A stretch of DNA of 64,000 bases from Cellvibrionales bacterium UBA1969 (lineage in GTDB: Bacteria > Pseudomonadota > Gammaproteobacteria > Pseudomonadales > UBA7434), in assembly GCA_002339085.1 (NCBI GenBank), contig DDDX01000060.1, positions 28,767 through 92,766 on the forward strand. Direction: 5' to 3'. Made by a program: the position numbers and the translations under genes. Below are positions 44,770-54,114 of this stretch, piece after piece. Each line of letters opens with the position of its first letter. Position 1 is the first letter of the stretch. The notes below the pieces were generated by a model that made no database searches, had not been told where the DNA came from, and saw only the letters and a program-made list of their open reading frames with translations.

Positions 44770-45957
44770 CTAACTCATTCGACTGCCAATTGGCATCCAT
44801 AAGCCTGCAGCGGCAATAATATCTCGCTGCACTTCATTTGCACCGCCGCCAAAAGTAATAATCGATGCAGTACGGTAAAGGTTTTCAATCGTCGCGCCAA
44901 TATTAACGTTTTCAGAGTCACGTTTTAATATCGAATGTTGACCAATAATTTCGCCCGCCAAACGATAAATCTCAACAAATAACTCTGTACCATAAACCTT
45001 TGCTGCCGAGGCATCGGCCATGTTTAATTCGTTACTATCCATTTGCCAAGCCAGCTTATAACAAATCAATCGTAACGCTTCTAAACTTGTACGAATACGG
45101 GCAAAGTGAGTACGGACCCAAGATTGATCAATAACCTTACGGCCATCAAGCAATGAGGTCGTTTGCGCCCAATCCACTAGCACATTATATTTTTGGCTAA
45201 AGAAACCAACATTGACTAATGCCAGCCTTTCACGGTTTAACTGACTCGTGATCAGTTTCCAGCCCTTATTCAATTCACCCACCAATGCATCAGCGGGCAC
45301 GCGGACATCTTCATAGTAGGTCGCGTTGGTTCGGACTCCTCCTAAAGTATGCACTGGCGATAAACTAAAGCCTTCCGCTGTTGTAGGTAAAATAAACATG
45401 GAGATACCGCGATGCTTAGGCGCATCGGGATCAGTCCTAGCGGCTAACCAAACATAATCGGCCATATGACAAAGGCTAGTCCACATTTTTTGACCATTAA
45501 TAACCCATTCGTCACCATCACGAACGGCACGGGTTTTCAGTGCAGCTAAATCAGTCCCTGCATCGGGCTCAGAATAACCGATCGCAATATTACAAGTACC
45601 AGCAACAATACCGGGAACGACCTCATGCTTGATCCGCTCACTGGCATGATCACGCAGCATAGGACCGACAGATTCAGTGGTTAAGAAAGGAAATGGAAAT
45701 CCAGTCCTGGCGACTTCTTCAATAAACATGTATTGCTCGAGTGCCGATAATCCACGGCCACCAAATTGTTCCGGCCAGCTTAAGGCAATATAACCATCAT
45801 CGCCCATTTTTTTCATTGCTGCCTGGTAAAGCGGGCCGCCGCCCTCACCGGTCGTTTGATTAAGCTCTGCCACCAATTCAGGCGTCATTAACTTATCAAA
45901 GTAAGCGCGAAATTCGTTACGTAAATCACATTGTTTATCGGTTAAATGAAAATCCAT
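44770..45957 (-). CDS. Acyl-CoA dehydrogenase, FadE29-like
   Basis: A 395-residue flavoprotein. AIGYSEPDAGTDLAALKTRAVRDGDEWVINGQKMWTS-like flavin region (about 124-160) and the C-terminal ITFGGGANEVQRDIIA match FadE29/ChsE2 and relatives such as those for bulky acyl-CoAs. It comes first in the two-gene unit with the FadE28-like gene, the same pairing as in Mycobacterium sterol side-chain breakdown. The product would be an alpha,beta-enoyl-CoA; electrons go to electron-transfer flavoprotein. The real substrate here is unknown. Confidence 0.88.
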   Translation of the reverse strand: MDFHLTDKQCDLRNEFRAYFDKLMTPELVAELNQTTGEGGGPLYQAAMKKMGDDGYIALSWPEQFGGRGLSALEQYMFIEEVARTGFPFPFLTTESVGPMLRDHASERIKHEVVPGIVAGTCNIAIGYSEPDAGTDLAALKTRAVRDGDEWVINGQKMWTSLCHMADYVWLAARTDPDAPKHRGISMFILPTTAEGFSLSPVHTLGGVRTNATYYEDVRVPADALVGELNKGWKLITSQLNRERLALVNVGFFSQKYNVLVDWAQTTSLLDGRKVIDQSWVRTHFARIRTSLEALRLICYKLAWQMDSNELNMADASAAKVYGTELFVEIYRLAGEIIGQHSILKRDSENVNIGATIENLYRTASIITFGGGANEVQRDIIAAAGLWMPIGSRMS

Positions 45958-46158
45958 AGCCTTTTACTCTTCAATTGATCTCAACGCAGTTTATGATTAA
46001 TTATTATCGTAATTTATCTTCACTGAACCTAGTGACTTTAGCAATCAATCAACCTCAAAATGAGTCTAAATGCCAGCGACGTAAGAAAACTAAACCAAAA
46101 GCAACGACAAACGTACAACTAATTGTCAAATCATCATTAATGAGTTAATGCTATTAAT

Positions 46159-46770
46159 ATGCTCTATGTTAATAAAAAACCTCCAGGTAACCCCCAGGGT
46201 AAAGGAGCAATACCCTTACTAGCGGCTTGGGATAACTTTTCTCCAAGCAAAGTTGAAATCAAATCAGCGGATCAAATCCTCAGCCAATATTTTACCTCGT
46301 TGCTGGTATTGTCGGCAGAATTTCATTTCAAACCCGTACCCCAACAAGACTACTACCTCTATTGGCGTCATAACTCTTCAGGCTCGCCATGGCGACTAAG
46401 TTTAATCGAACCAGAAAAGCTAGGAACACTTTCATTCGGCGAGTTTGTTGGTTGCTGTCACCTTCAGTCCGATATGACATGGACAATTTCACCTAGCCGG
46501 CGGTTAACGAAACAAACCAGCGTTCTGGCTGCTTTACAAAAATTTACCGAACAATTCCAAGCGGCCAATCAAAATGGCGATAGCTTAGAGCAACAGCTAC
46601 CTTTCTTTATTGATAAACTTCCTTTTTATCGTCGCCTCGCAGCAACTGCTTTATCTAGCTCGCTGAGCCGCAGTATCACTCTTAGTAATCTGGCTGGCAT
46701 TCCTAGCCAACAATGGCTCACTGAGAATCCCTGCAGCACTCGCTTTATGCTTCCTCCTGCATCCAAATAA
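46159..46770 (+). CDS. DUF2452-like protein
   Basis: A 203-residue soluble protein. The central part (about 55-115), with HFKPVPQQDYYLYWR, LSLIEPEKLGTLSFGEFVG and LQSDMTWTI, matches the pattern I remember for DUF2452, a family of unknown role. NPQGKG near the N-terminus is also typical. The C-terminal 80 residues, with LPFYRRLAATALSSSLSRSI, appear extra. It is transcribed alone, divergent from the acyl-CoA dehydrogenases. Confidence 0.65.
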   Translation: MLYVNKKPPGNPQGKGAIPLLAAWDNFSPSKVEIKSADQILSQYFTSLLVLSAEFHFKPVPQQDYYLYWRHNSSGSPWRLSLIEPEKLGTLSFGEFVGCCHLQSDMTWTISPSRRLTKQTSVLAALQKFTEQFQAANQNGDSLEQQLPFFIDKLPFYRRLAATALSSSLSRSITLSNLAGIPSQQWLTENPCSTRFMLPPASK

Positions 46771-46856
46771 AACTACAACTTTCTACTTCATTAAGAGCTA
46801 GTAAGTACCCTTAATCGAATATTTCTCTATTATGCTTTATGCAGATAAACTAACTG

Positions 46857-48581
46857 ATGCATTCGAGCATGAATAATAACTTTTTTGATCACGAAGTTGA
46901 CGTACTTGTTGTAGGATCAGGCAACGGCGGCCTGACAACCGCACTGTGCTCAAAAATAATGGGCGCTGATTCAGTTCTGGTGATAGAAAAAGCGAAACAA
47001 ATTGGCGGCACTAGCGCCATGTCCGGTGGCGGCATATGGATCCCTTGCAGTCGTTATTCAAAAGCACTGAATGTTGACGACAGTCTGGAGCAAGCCAAAA
47101 CCTACCTTAAGGCAACCATTCCATCGAATGTTTTTCGTGAAAATATGGTGGACGCCTATCTAGAAAACGGGCCAAAGATGTTAGATTTTTTGCACAATCA
47201 CACACTGGTTCGCTACCTCTCACTCGAGCATTACCCCGACTATTACAGTAATTTACCGGGCGCTCGAAACGGTCACCGTTCTCTGGAGCCTGAACCCATA
47301 CTAGGCTCTGAACTAGGTAGTGACTTTAACCACATTCAAGAAAGCGCACTGATTGTTTATAAGCGCTTTATGTTGACCCAGGTTGAAGGACAAGTTATCA
47401 CAGGCGGCCTAAAAGGACGATTTAAAGCCCTAGCGAAATTAATCTTCAAATATTACACCGACTTCCCTTGGCGATTAAAACATCGCATTACCCGACGGTT
47501 AACCTGCGGCATGGCTGGTATCTCTCGACTATACCTGTCACTACAAGCGCAACAAGTCCCTATTTGGCGAGAGACAGCGCTTCAAGAATTAATCACCGAA
47601 AAAATTGATGGAAAAGAAAGAGTAATCGGTGTCATTGTTAACCGCGATGGGGAAATCATGCGTATAAAAGCCAGGCAGGCTGTCATGTTAGCCGCGGGTG
47701 GCTTTGAACAAAACCAATCAATGCGTGAGCAGTACCTGCCCGCCCCCACCAATAAAGCATGGAGTGCCGGCATAAAAACGAATACCGGTGATGCTATTGT
47801 CGCAGGTCAAACCATTGGTGCTCAAACCGCTCAAATGGACGGCGCATGGTGGTGCAGCACCGTCACAGTGCCAGGCCGAAAGTACCCTTTTTTAAGTATT
47901 GTCACTAAATCAATGCCTGGCACTTTTGTGGTCAATCAAACTGGTAAGCGTTACGGCAATGAATCGCAAAATTATATGTCATGGAGTATGGGGCTTTTCG
48001 ACCAACACAGCGATAAGAATAATTGCGTGCCTTCTTATATGATATTCGATACAAAATTTAAAAATAAATATTCAGCGTTTCCATTAACCGGTCCCGACTG
48101 GCTATTACCTAAGGCCTATTTTAATAGCGGCTTAATCACCAAAGCCAATAGCATTGAAAAACTTGCAGAAAAAGCCAATATCAACGTCAGTAATTTAACC
48201 TATACCGTCGAGCAATTTAACCGTTTCGCTGTCACCGGCAAAGATCTTGATTTCCAACGCGGCGATGCCGCCTATGATCAGTACTACGGTGACCCAGAAG
48301 TCACCCCTAACCCTTGCCTTGCAGCATTAGATAAAGCTCCTTTTTATGCCATGCGGACAGATGCAGGCGATTTCGGCACCCACGGCGGCCTGTTAACCAA
48401 TGCTAACGCACAGGTGCTGGATCAAGACCATCAAGTTATTGAAGGCCTCTATGCCACCGGTAATTGCAGTGCAGCCGTCTTACCAACCTATCCAGGCCCA
48501 GGCGCCACTCTCGGCCCTGCGATGACTTTTGGTTACCAAGCCGCAAAACATATCACTGGTTTTATTGAGCAAAAGTTATGA
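46857..48581 (+). CDS. KstD-like FAD-dependent dehydrogenase
   Basis: A 574-residue flavoprotein with FAD motif GSGNGG (20-25), then IGGTSAMSGGGIWIP, and the C-terminal TYPGPGATLGPAMTFGYQAA, close to the pattern of 3-ketosteroid-delta1-dehydrogenases, which desaturate the A ring of ketosteroids. An ATG at 46869 is an alternative start; neither has a strong ribosome site. Its stop overlaps the start of the epoxide hydrolase by 4 bases (ATGA), so translation is coupled. Cytosolic. Confidence 0.85.
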   Translation: MHSSMNNNFFDHEVDVLVVGSGNGGLTTALCSKIMGADSVLVIEKAKQIGGTSAMSGGGIWIPCSRYSKALNVDDSLEQAKTYLKATIPSNVFRENMVDAYLENGPKMLDFLHNHTLVRYLSLEHYPDYYSNLPGARNGHRSLEPEPILGSELGSDFNHIQESALIVYKRFMLTQVEGQVITGGLKGRFKALAKLIFKYYTDFPWRLKHRITRRLTCGMAGISRLYLSLQAQQVPIWRETALQELITEKIDGKERVIGVIVNRDGEIMRIKARQAVMLAAGGFEQNQSMREQYLPAPTNKAWSAGIKTNTGDAIVAGQTIGAQTAQMDGAWWCSTVTVPGRKYPFLSIVTKSMPGTFVVNQTGKRYGNESQNYMSWSMGLFDQHSDKNNCVPSYMIFDTKFKNKYSAFPLTGPDWLLPKAYFNSGLITKANSIEKLAEKANINVSNLTYTVEQFNRFAVTGKDLDFQRGDAAYDQYYGDPEVTPNPCLAALDKAPFYAMRTDAGDFGTHGGLLTNANAQVLDQDHQVIEGLYATGNCSAAVLPTYPGPGATLGPAMTFGYQAAKHITGFIEQKL

Positions 48582-49573
48582 GCGAACTAATGTCAATCTA
48601 CATCAACGGGCATGGTATTCAACTGCATGGCCTAAGCCAAGGTCATGGCCCACTGGTGGTATTTTGCCACGGCTTTCCAGGCCTAGCATACAGCTGGCGG
48701 CAGCAAATGCAGACGGTAGCCGATCAAGGCTTTCGCGCCCTAGCCTTAGACATGCGCGGCTATGGCAGAAGCGATCGACCTGAAAACTTTTCTGACTATC
48801 ATGTTGACAATCAAATTGCCGATTTAGAGTGCGTGTTAGATCAATTAGGAGTATCAAAAGCGGTTTTTGTTGGTCATGATTTTGGCGCCAATCTGGTTTG
48901 GAGCTTAGCCAGTAGGAAGCCCGAGCTTGTTGCTGGAGTGGTGGGTGTCAGCGTCCCATTTGGCTATGCCTTGGGAGACAATACCATTAAACCCAGTGAA
49001 ATGTATGCCGGCATTGCCGCTGAGCATTTTTTTCATATGCATTATTTTCAAGCGCTAGGCCCTGCTGATAGCGAACTCAGCCAAGATAGCCGATTATTTT
49101 TAACTCGTTTATTTTGGGCGCTAAGTGCCGAAGGCAATTTACTCAATTGGACTAACTATCCTAGCGATGGGACTGGTTATCTTGATGTATTAGCTGAACC
49201 TGACTATCCCCTACCCTGGTCGTGGCTAAGCGAGGAAGATATGGATGTCTACGTTAAAGAATATGAACGTGCGGGTAAGCAACAAGCGTTTACTGGGGGT
49301 CTCAGTTCATATCGGGTTGCCGATATAAACTGGCAATTGGAACAAGATTATCTAGATAACGATATCTCTGTACCTGCAGCCTTTATCAGCGGCAGTGAAG
49401 ATCCAGTACTAAAACTAATGAGTAATAATGCACTCGAGATTATGCAGCAACGGGTGCCTGATCTTAGGATTAATTGTATTATTGAGCAAGCGGGACATTT
49501 TGTTCAGCAGGAACAGGCAGTCGCGTTTAACGACGCCCTGCTAAACTTTCTATCAACACTGAAAGCAAATTAA
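48578..49573 (+). CDS. Alpha/beta hydrolase, epoxide hydrolase-like
   Basis: A 331-residue alpha/beta hydrolase. HGFPG (31-35) is the oxyanion-hole motif of epoxide hydrolases, the nucleophile is D101 in GHDFGAN, and AGHFVQQE holds the catalytic histidine near residue 317. RVADINW resembles the cap-domain motif with a ring-opening Tyr nearby (SSYR). The Phe after D101 argues against haloalkane dehalogenase, which has Trp. Fused in translation with the KstD-like gene by a 4-base overlap. A meta-cleavage-product hydrolase would have Ser, so this is not HsaD. Confidence 0.85.
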   Translation: MSELMSIYINGHGIQLHGLSQGHGPLVVFCHGFPGLAYSWRQQMQTVADQGFRALALDMRGYGRSDRPENFSDYHVDNQIADLECVLDQLGVSKAVFVGHDFGANLVWSLASRKPELVAGVVGVSVPFGYALGDNTIKPSEMYAGIAAEHFFHMHYFQALGPADSELSQDSRLFLTRLFWALSAEGNLLNWTNYPSDGTGYLDVLAEPDYPLPWSWLSEEDMDVYVKEYERAGKQQAFTGGLSSYRVADINWQLEQDYLDNDISVPAAFISGSEDPVLKLMSNNALEIMQQRVPDLRINCIIEQAGHFVQQEQAVAFNDALLNFLSTLKAN

Positions 49574-50340
49574 GAGCAAGGTGAACCCGGTCTTCGCATA
49601 CCAGTAAACCAACCGCCATCAGCGACAAACTCTGAACCCGTGCTGTAAGTTGCCTCATCAGACGCTAAAAATAAACTGACATAAGCGACTTCAATGGGTT
49701 GGCCTACTCGCGGTATAGGAAAATCTGCATAAACGGATTTATTCATCTGCTCAACCGTTAAATGGTCAGCGCCACCCATGCTGGTATAGACACCACCAGG
49801 ATGGAGGCTATTGACCCGAATACCGTATTGACCCAATTCAATTGCAGCATTTTTAGTCAGGCCACGCACCGCCCACTTAGATGAGGAATACGCAGATAAG
49901 CCAGTGGCGGAATGCAATCCATCAATCGAAGATACATTTATAATTGAACCACAACCAGCCGCCTTCATCGGTTCAATTGCCGTGCGAATTCCTAAAAAAG
50001 TACCTAGTTGATTAACCCGAATAACATTTAAATAATCTTCGGGCGTGGTATCAGTGATTGACTTAAACAGTAACACAGCCGCATTATTCACCAATACATT
50101 ATAAGTACCGAGTGATTGAGCGGCCGAGACGGCCTTCGCCCAATCAGCTTCTTGACTCACGTCCATATGGACAAAAACCGCGGCATCACCCAGCTCATCA
50201 GCCAATGCTTGACCGGCTTCGTCTTGAATATCACCAATCACCACCTTAGCCCCATGCTCAACAAATAAGCGCACTGTTGCCTCGCCCATGCCATTTGCGC
50301 CGCCAGTGACTATTGCAGTTTTTCCTGCTAATCGACTCAT
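49570..50340 (-). CDS. SDR family oxidoreductase, hydroxysteroid dehydrogenase-like
   Basis: A 256-residue SDR. The ATG at 50340 with GGAG seven bases upstream is the start. TGGANGMG, NNAAVLL in place of NNAGV, NVSSIDGL, YSSSKWAVRG and LHPGGVYTSM are present. It is clearly a relative of the SDR at 19598, by the shared SKWAVRG helix and HPGGV turn. It converges with the epoxide hydrolase, overlapping its stop codon by 4 bases. Confidence 0.86.
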   Translation of the reverse strand: MSRLAGKTAIVTGGANGMGEATVRLFVEHGAKVVIGDIQDEAGQALADELGDAAVFVHMDVSQEADWAKAVSAAQSLGTYNVLVNNAAVLLFKSITDTTPEDYLNVIRVNQLGTFLGIRTAIEPMKAAGCGSIINVSSIDGLHSATGLSAYSSSKWAVRGLTKNAAIELGQYGIRVNSLHPGGVYTSMGGADHLTVEQMNKSVYADFPIPRVGQPIEVAYVSLFLASDEATYSTGSEFVADGGWFTGMRRPGSPCS

Positions 50341-50402
50341 AACACTCTCCAATAATTCATTATTATAATCTGACTAGGTTGATTCTAAACGCCGCGCAAG
50401 CA

Positions 50403-51386
50403 TTATACAGTGGCAACAACTATCGCTCTTTGCGGCGCAGGGTAACCTTCTGCCGTTTTCGTCATATCATCTGGGTCAAGAAAATCTGTCAGCGAGTGAA
50501 AGGTCATCCATTCCGTTCGTCGCTGCTCTTCTGCCGTAGTCGTAGAAACATCAACCAGCTGGATATCAGAGAATTTCATTTTCCTTAACCACTGGCACAG
50601 GGTTGCAACACTGGGGATAAACCAAACATTGCCCATTTTACTGTAGCGACCTTCAGGCACCAGCACCTGACCTTCTGATCCATCGATCACTAAGGTTTCT
50701 AAAATTAGCTGACCGCCATCAACTAAAGCGTCTCGAAGCTCTTGTAAATGATCGAACGGCGAACGGCGATGGTACAACACCCCCATTGAAAAGACACTGT
50801 CAAAGCTACCCAATTTAGCCGGCAACGATTCCATTCGGGTGGGTAGCACCCAAACGTTGGGATGTTGTAGGTATTTTTGTAAAGCCCAATACTGCATGAC
50901 AAATAAAGGAGTAGGATCAATACCGATCACTAAATGAGCCCCTTCACCCGCCATCCGCCAGCAATGATAACCACTGCCACAACCGACATCGAGTACTCGC
51001 TTGCCTGCCAAGGGTGAAATTTTTTTTATCAAGCGTTGCCATTTAAAATCAGAGCGCCACTCGGTATCGATAACCATGCCGGCCAGCGAAAAAGGGCCTT
51101 TACGCCAAGGATGCAACGCCATTAAGGTTGAGCGTAAAGCACTCTGCTGGACGATAATGCTATCGTCATTCAGGGCGACATTAACGCTAACCATATCACT
51201 GGCTAAATCAACACTATTAATATTGAGATCAGGTAATGTTGCAACCGCCTGCTGCCAACGGGGAATATCACCATAACGCTCAACATCCAATCCACTGCTG
51301 ACGATGGCATCAATTACCGCTGCCAAACGAGGCATCTCATGTTGATTAAGTAAGTTTACTAGCGGTGAGTAATCGAGCAGCTTCAC
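50403..51386 (-). CDS. cmoB: tRNA U34 carboxymethyltransferase CmoB
   Basis: A 327-residue enzyme that transfers the carboxymethyl group of carboxy-SAM to 5-hydroxyuridine at tRNA position 34, making cmo5U. The SAM motif VLDVGCGSGYHCWRM and GIDPTPLF, then FDSVFSMGVLYHRRSPFDHL, are diagnostic. It overlaps the 3' end of cmoA by 4 bases, the usual arrangement, so the two are co-translated. Confidence 0.95.
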   Translation of the reverse strand: MKLLDYSPLVNLLNQHEMPRLAAVIDAIVSSGLDVERYGDIPRWQQAVATLPDLNINSVDLASDMVSVNVALNDDSIIVQQSALRSTLMALHPWRKGPFSLAGMVIDTEWRSDFKWQRLIKKISPLAGKRVLDVGCGSGYHCWRMAGEGAHLVIGIDPTPLFVMQYWALQKYLQHPNVWVLPTRMESLPAKLGSFDSVFSMGVLYHRRSPFDHLQELRDALVDGGQLILETLVIDGSEGQVLVPEGRYSKMGNVWFIPSVATLCQWLRKMKFSDIQLVDVSTTTAEEQRRTEWMTFHSLTDFLDPDDMTKTAEGYPAPQRAIVVATV

Positions 51387-52141
51387 TTAAAAGCCACCAA
51401 TGATGCAAAGTTAAAACACTGAAACCAAACTTCTACACGACTAAAACCGCAATCAATTAAACGCTGCCGATGCATCGGCAAGGATTCTGGCACTAAAATG
51501 TTTTCAATGGCCTCTCGCTTTTGGCTAATCTCTAATTCGCTGTAACCATTGGCTCGCTTAAAATCATGATGTAAATCGACAAACAAGTCATTTACTGAAG
51601 CATCATTAAATTGAATTTTTTCGGATAGCAGCAATACCCCTCCTGGCAACATCCCTTGCTGAATCTTGCTAAGCAATGACGCTCGCTGCTCAACAGCAAT
51701 AAATTGCAATGTGTAATTTAAGGCAACCACTGAGGCATTATCAATAGTGACCGCATTAATATCATCATTAACTAACTTGATCGCTGTCAGCAGGGTCTGC
51801 TGACTGAGAATCGTCGATAACTGATCAAGCATGGCAGTGGAATTATCAACTGCAATTAATTCGCAGCCAGCCGCCGCTGATTGCGCCATTGAGAAACTGG
51901 TCGCGCCTAGTGAACATCCTAAATCATACAGGCGTGTAGCGGGTTGAGAAAACCGCTGGGCTAATACACCACTAATAGCAACGACAGTACTATAGCCTGG
52001 CACTGAGCGTTGAATCATATCTGGAAACACAGCCGCGACAGAACTGTCAAATGTAAACCCTTCAACAGCGCCCATGGGGTGTGAAAATAAAGTATCTACA
52101 AGTATCGATTGTGGCTTAATGGAGTGTGTTTTTTTAGGCAT
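51383..52141 (-). CDS. cmoA: Carboxy-S-adenosyl-L-methionine synthase CmoA
   Basis: A 252-residue enzyme that makes carboxy-SAM from SAM and prephenate for CmoB. Motifs: FDSSVAAVFPDMIQRSVPGY, LYDLGCSLGATSFSMA and ALNYTLQFI, all typical of CmoA. It is the upstream gene of the pair, with its own upstream region of 140 bases before the GST gene. Confidence 0.95.
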   Translation of the reverse strand: MPKKTHSIKPQSILVDTLFSHPMGAVEGFTFDSSVAAVFPDMIQRSVPGYSTVVAISGVLAQRFSQPATRLYDLGCSLGATSFSMAQSAAAGCELIAVDNSTAMLDQLSTILSQQTLLTAIKLVNDDINAVTIDNASVVALNYTLQFIAVEQRASLLSKIQQGMLPGGVLLLSEKIQFNDASVNDLFVDLHHDFKRANGYSELEISQKREAIENILVPESLPMHRQRLIDCGFSRVEVWFQCFNFASLVAFK

Positions 52142-52281
52142 TGTCTCGCGATCGATAGACGTGGATGTGTTAGCAATTTGTAAATACTTTAAATGATTAT
52201 CCCACTATCGCTGTGACTTTAATAGCTTTGAATAGCCGCGGATCGAAGACAAGGGGAATTCAACCAAGGATTTAAGGCCGC

Positions 52282-52893
52282 TCACTGCTCATAAGCACGC
52301 AGATAGGCTGGCCGCTGCTCCAAACGTTGGCAATAAGTTAGGCAATTGGGTGTCGATTCATTGACAAAATCTAAATACCGCGCAATATTTAAAGCAAAAG
52401 CTAACATAATATCGGCCGCCGTAAACATCTCACCTAAAATATACGACTGATCAGCAAGTGCTTTTTCTACGATATCAATTAACTGCGGAGCCAGTTCATT
52501 GCCACGATCGACAAGGGCAGGAATTCTGCGAGAATCGGGCAAATAAGCGCTATGAGCAGCTATTTCACCCATGGTTACAGCCAGCGCCCCCTCGGCAAAG
52601 GTCATCCATTGAACCGCTTTTGCGCCCGATGCAGTATCGCGGGGTGGAATCAAACTACCGTCACTGTACTTGGTAATTAAATAATCAAAGATTGCCGAGG
52701 TTTCCCATAAAATAAAACCATCTTCATCAATTGCAGGCACTTTGCCTTGCGGATGAACTGCTAAAAATTCAGGCCTCTGCATTTCAGCCGAAAACATTTC
52801 AATCGTTTCAAGCTGATAAGCAAGACCAATTTCTTCCGCCAGCCAAAGGACACGGACTGAACGGGATAATGGCGAGTGATAAATTGTAACCAT
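52282..52893 (-). CDS. Glutathione S-transferase family protein
   Basis: A 203-residue cytosolic GST. The thioredoxin-fold N-terminal half has YHSPLSRSVRVLWLAEE and VHPQGKVPAIDEDGFILWETSAI (glutathione-binding cis-Pro and Glu-Ser), and a helical C-terminal half has FTAADIMLAFAL. Roles include detoxification or isomerisation of catabolites. It is 27 bases downstream of the LLM gene, same orientation, so probably co-transcribed. Confidence 0.87.
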   Translation of the reverse strand: MVTIYHSPLSRSVRVLWLAEEIGLAYQLETIEMFSAEMQRPEFLAVHPQGKVPAIDEDGFILWETSAIFDYLITKYSDGSLIPPRDTASGAKAVQWMTFAEGALAVTMGEIAAHSAYLPDSRRIPALVDRGNELAPQLIDIVEKALADQSYILGEMFTAADIMLAFALNIARYLDFVNESTPNCLTYCQRLEQRPAYLRAYEQ

Positions 52894-52920
52894 AGTGTAT
52901 GGATTATTTTTTATTGTAAC

Positions 52921-53778
52921 CTAAAGTGATGGAATCAACTTTGAAAACTCTTCTATCATCGGCATCACTATTTCTGGTTTGTCCCAATTTTCCATACCAA
53001 CGCCAATATTAACTCTTGCGATACCCATATCTTGATAACGTTTTAATAAATCCGTAGTGATCTCGCCCATTGCGACCATAGTGATCTCAACCGCATCTGG
53101 ATCACGGCCAAACTCACTCACTTGTTGACGAAAAGCTTTGATGCCCAGTTCGATATCTGGCATTGCCACATCTACTGGCATCCATCCATCGGCCCACTGG
53201 GCTGCATGCCTCACCCCCAACGGCCCCATAACGCCTAAAATAATCGGCGGACCATTAATTTGAAGCGGCTTAGGCTCAAACCATACAGAATCAAAATCAA
53301 TTAACTCGCCGTGATACTCAGGTTCAGCATTAGAAAATAATTCACGCTGGGCTAATACGGTTTCTTTTAAACCTAAGTAACGACGCTTCCATGGCATTTG
53401 AGTGGCGTTAGTAAACTCTTCTTCATTCCAACCAACACCAGTGCCAATTAATACGCGACCATTAGTTAAGCGGTCCAAGGTTGCAATAGTCTTAGCCTGA
53501 GAAAATAATTCTCGCTCTAACAGAAGAGCAATGCCGGTACCTAATTTTAAAGTAGTAGTAACCGATGCAGCAGCCATTAATGACAAATAAGGATCCATCA
53601 TGCGCTTATAGGGTTCGGGCATCTCACCCCCAGGTGGATAAGGGGTTTTTTGTGCACAAGGAATATGACTATGCTCGCCATACCATAAAGATTCAAAACC
53701 AGCTTGCTCTAACGTAACCGCCAATTCAACGGGCGCAGGATCGCTGACATTATTCATCGAACTAAAGCCTAGATGCAT
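52921..53778 (-). CDS. LLM-class (luciferase-like) oxidoreductase, F420 type
   Basis: A 285-residue TIM-barrel protein. The ATG at 53778 has GGGAGAG six bases upstream. ESLWYGEHSHIP, LGTGIALLLERELFSQAKTIATLDRLTNGRV and GTGVGWNEEEF are typical of the F420-dependent LLM subgroup. If F420 is made by this organism it may reduce or oxidise an organic substrate; FMN-linked members also exist, so the cofactor is uncertain. The GST downstream suggests a detoxification or catabolic pairing. Confidence 0.82.
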   Translation of the reverse strand: MHLGFSSMNNVSDPAPVELAVTLEQAGFESLWYGEHSHIPCAQKTPYPPGGEMPEPYKRMMDPYLSLMAAASVTTTLKLGTGIALLLERELFSQAKTIATLDRLTNGRVLIGTGVGWNEEEFTNATQMPWKRRYLGLKETVLAQRELFSNAEPEYHGELIDFDSVWFEPKPLQINGPPIILGVMGPLGVRHAAQWADGWMPVDVAMPDIELGIKAFRQQVSEFGRDPDAVEITMVAMGEITTDLLKRYQDMGIARVNIGVGMENWDKPEIVMPMIEEFSKLIPSL

Positions 53779-54114
53779 TTCACACTCTCCCAACTTTGAA
53801 ATAATTTTTGATAGAACTCTAAGTTAAATAATATACCCTTTGGAGTATTTCTATGAATTTGGTATCACAGAGAAAATTTTTTTTATTGCTTTAAATCAAT
53901 GATCTAGACTAACCCAGAAAAATCAACGCATGAATAGTAAATTCGGTCGACTCCGCTCAAAAACAAACAATAATGATCAAATTGCTAACATTATATTAAT
54001 ACAATTAACCTATTAAGCACCGAAATTGTCAAAGCCAACAGACTTCTTAAGCTTAAGCAAATCCATATTTCAATGCTATACTGAGATCTAAGTAGTTTTT
54101 TAACAGGTGATAGT
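53779..54114. other. AT-rich intergenic region
   Basis: 336 bases between divergently transcribed LLM and exosortase genes. It is strongly AT-rich and must contain promoters for both, but I see no clear -35/-10 pair, hairpin or coding sense. Confidence 0.5.

Noticed and set aside
48578..49573. HsaD-type meta-cleavage hydrolase
   Set aside because: The nucleophile is Asp in GHDFGA, not Ser, so it fits epoxide hydrolases.
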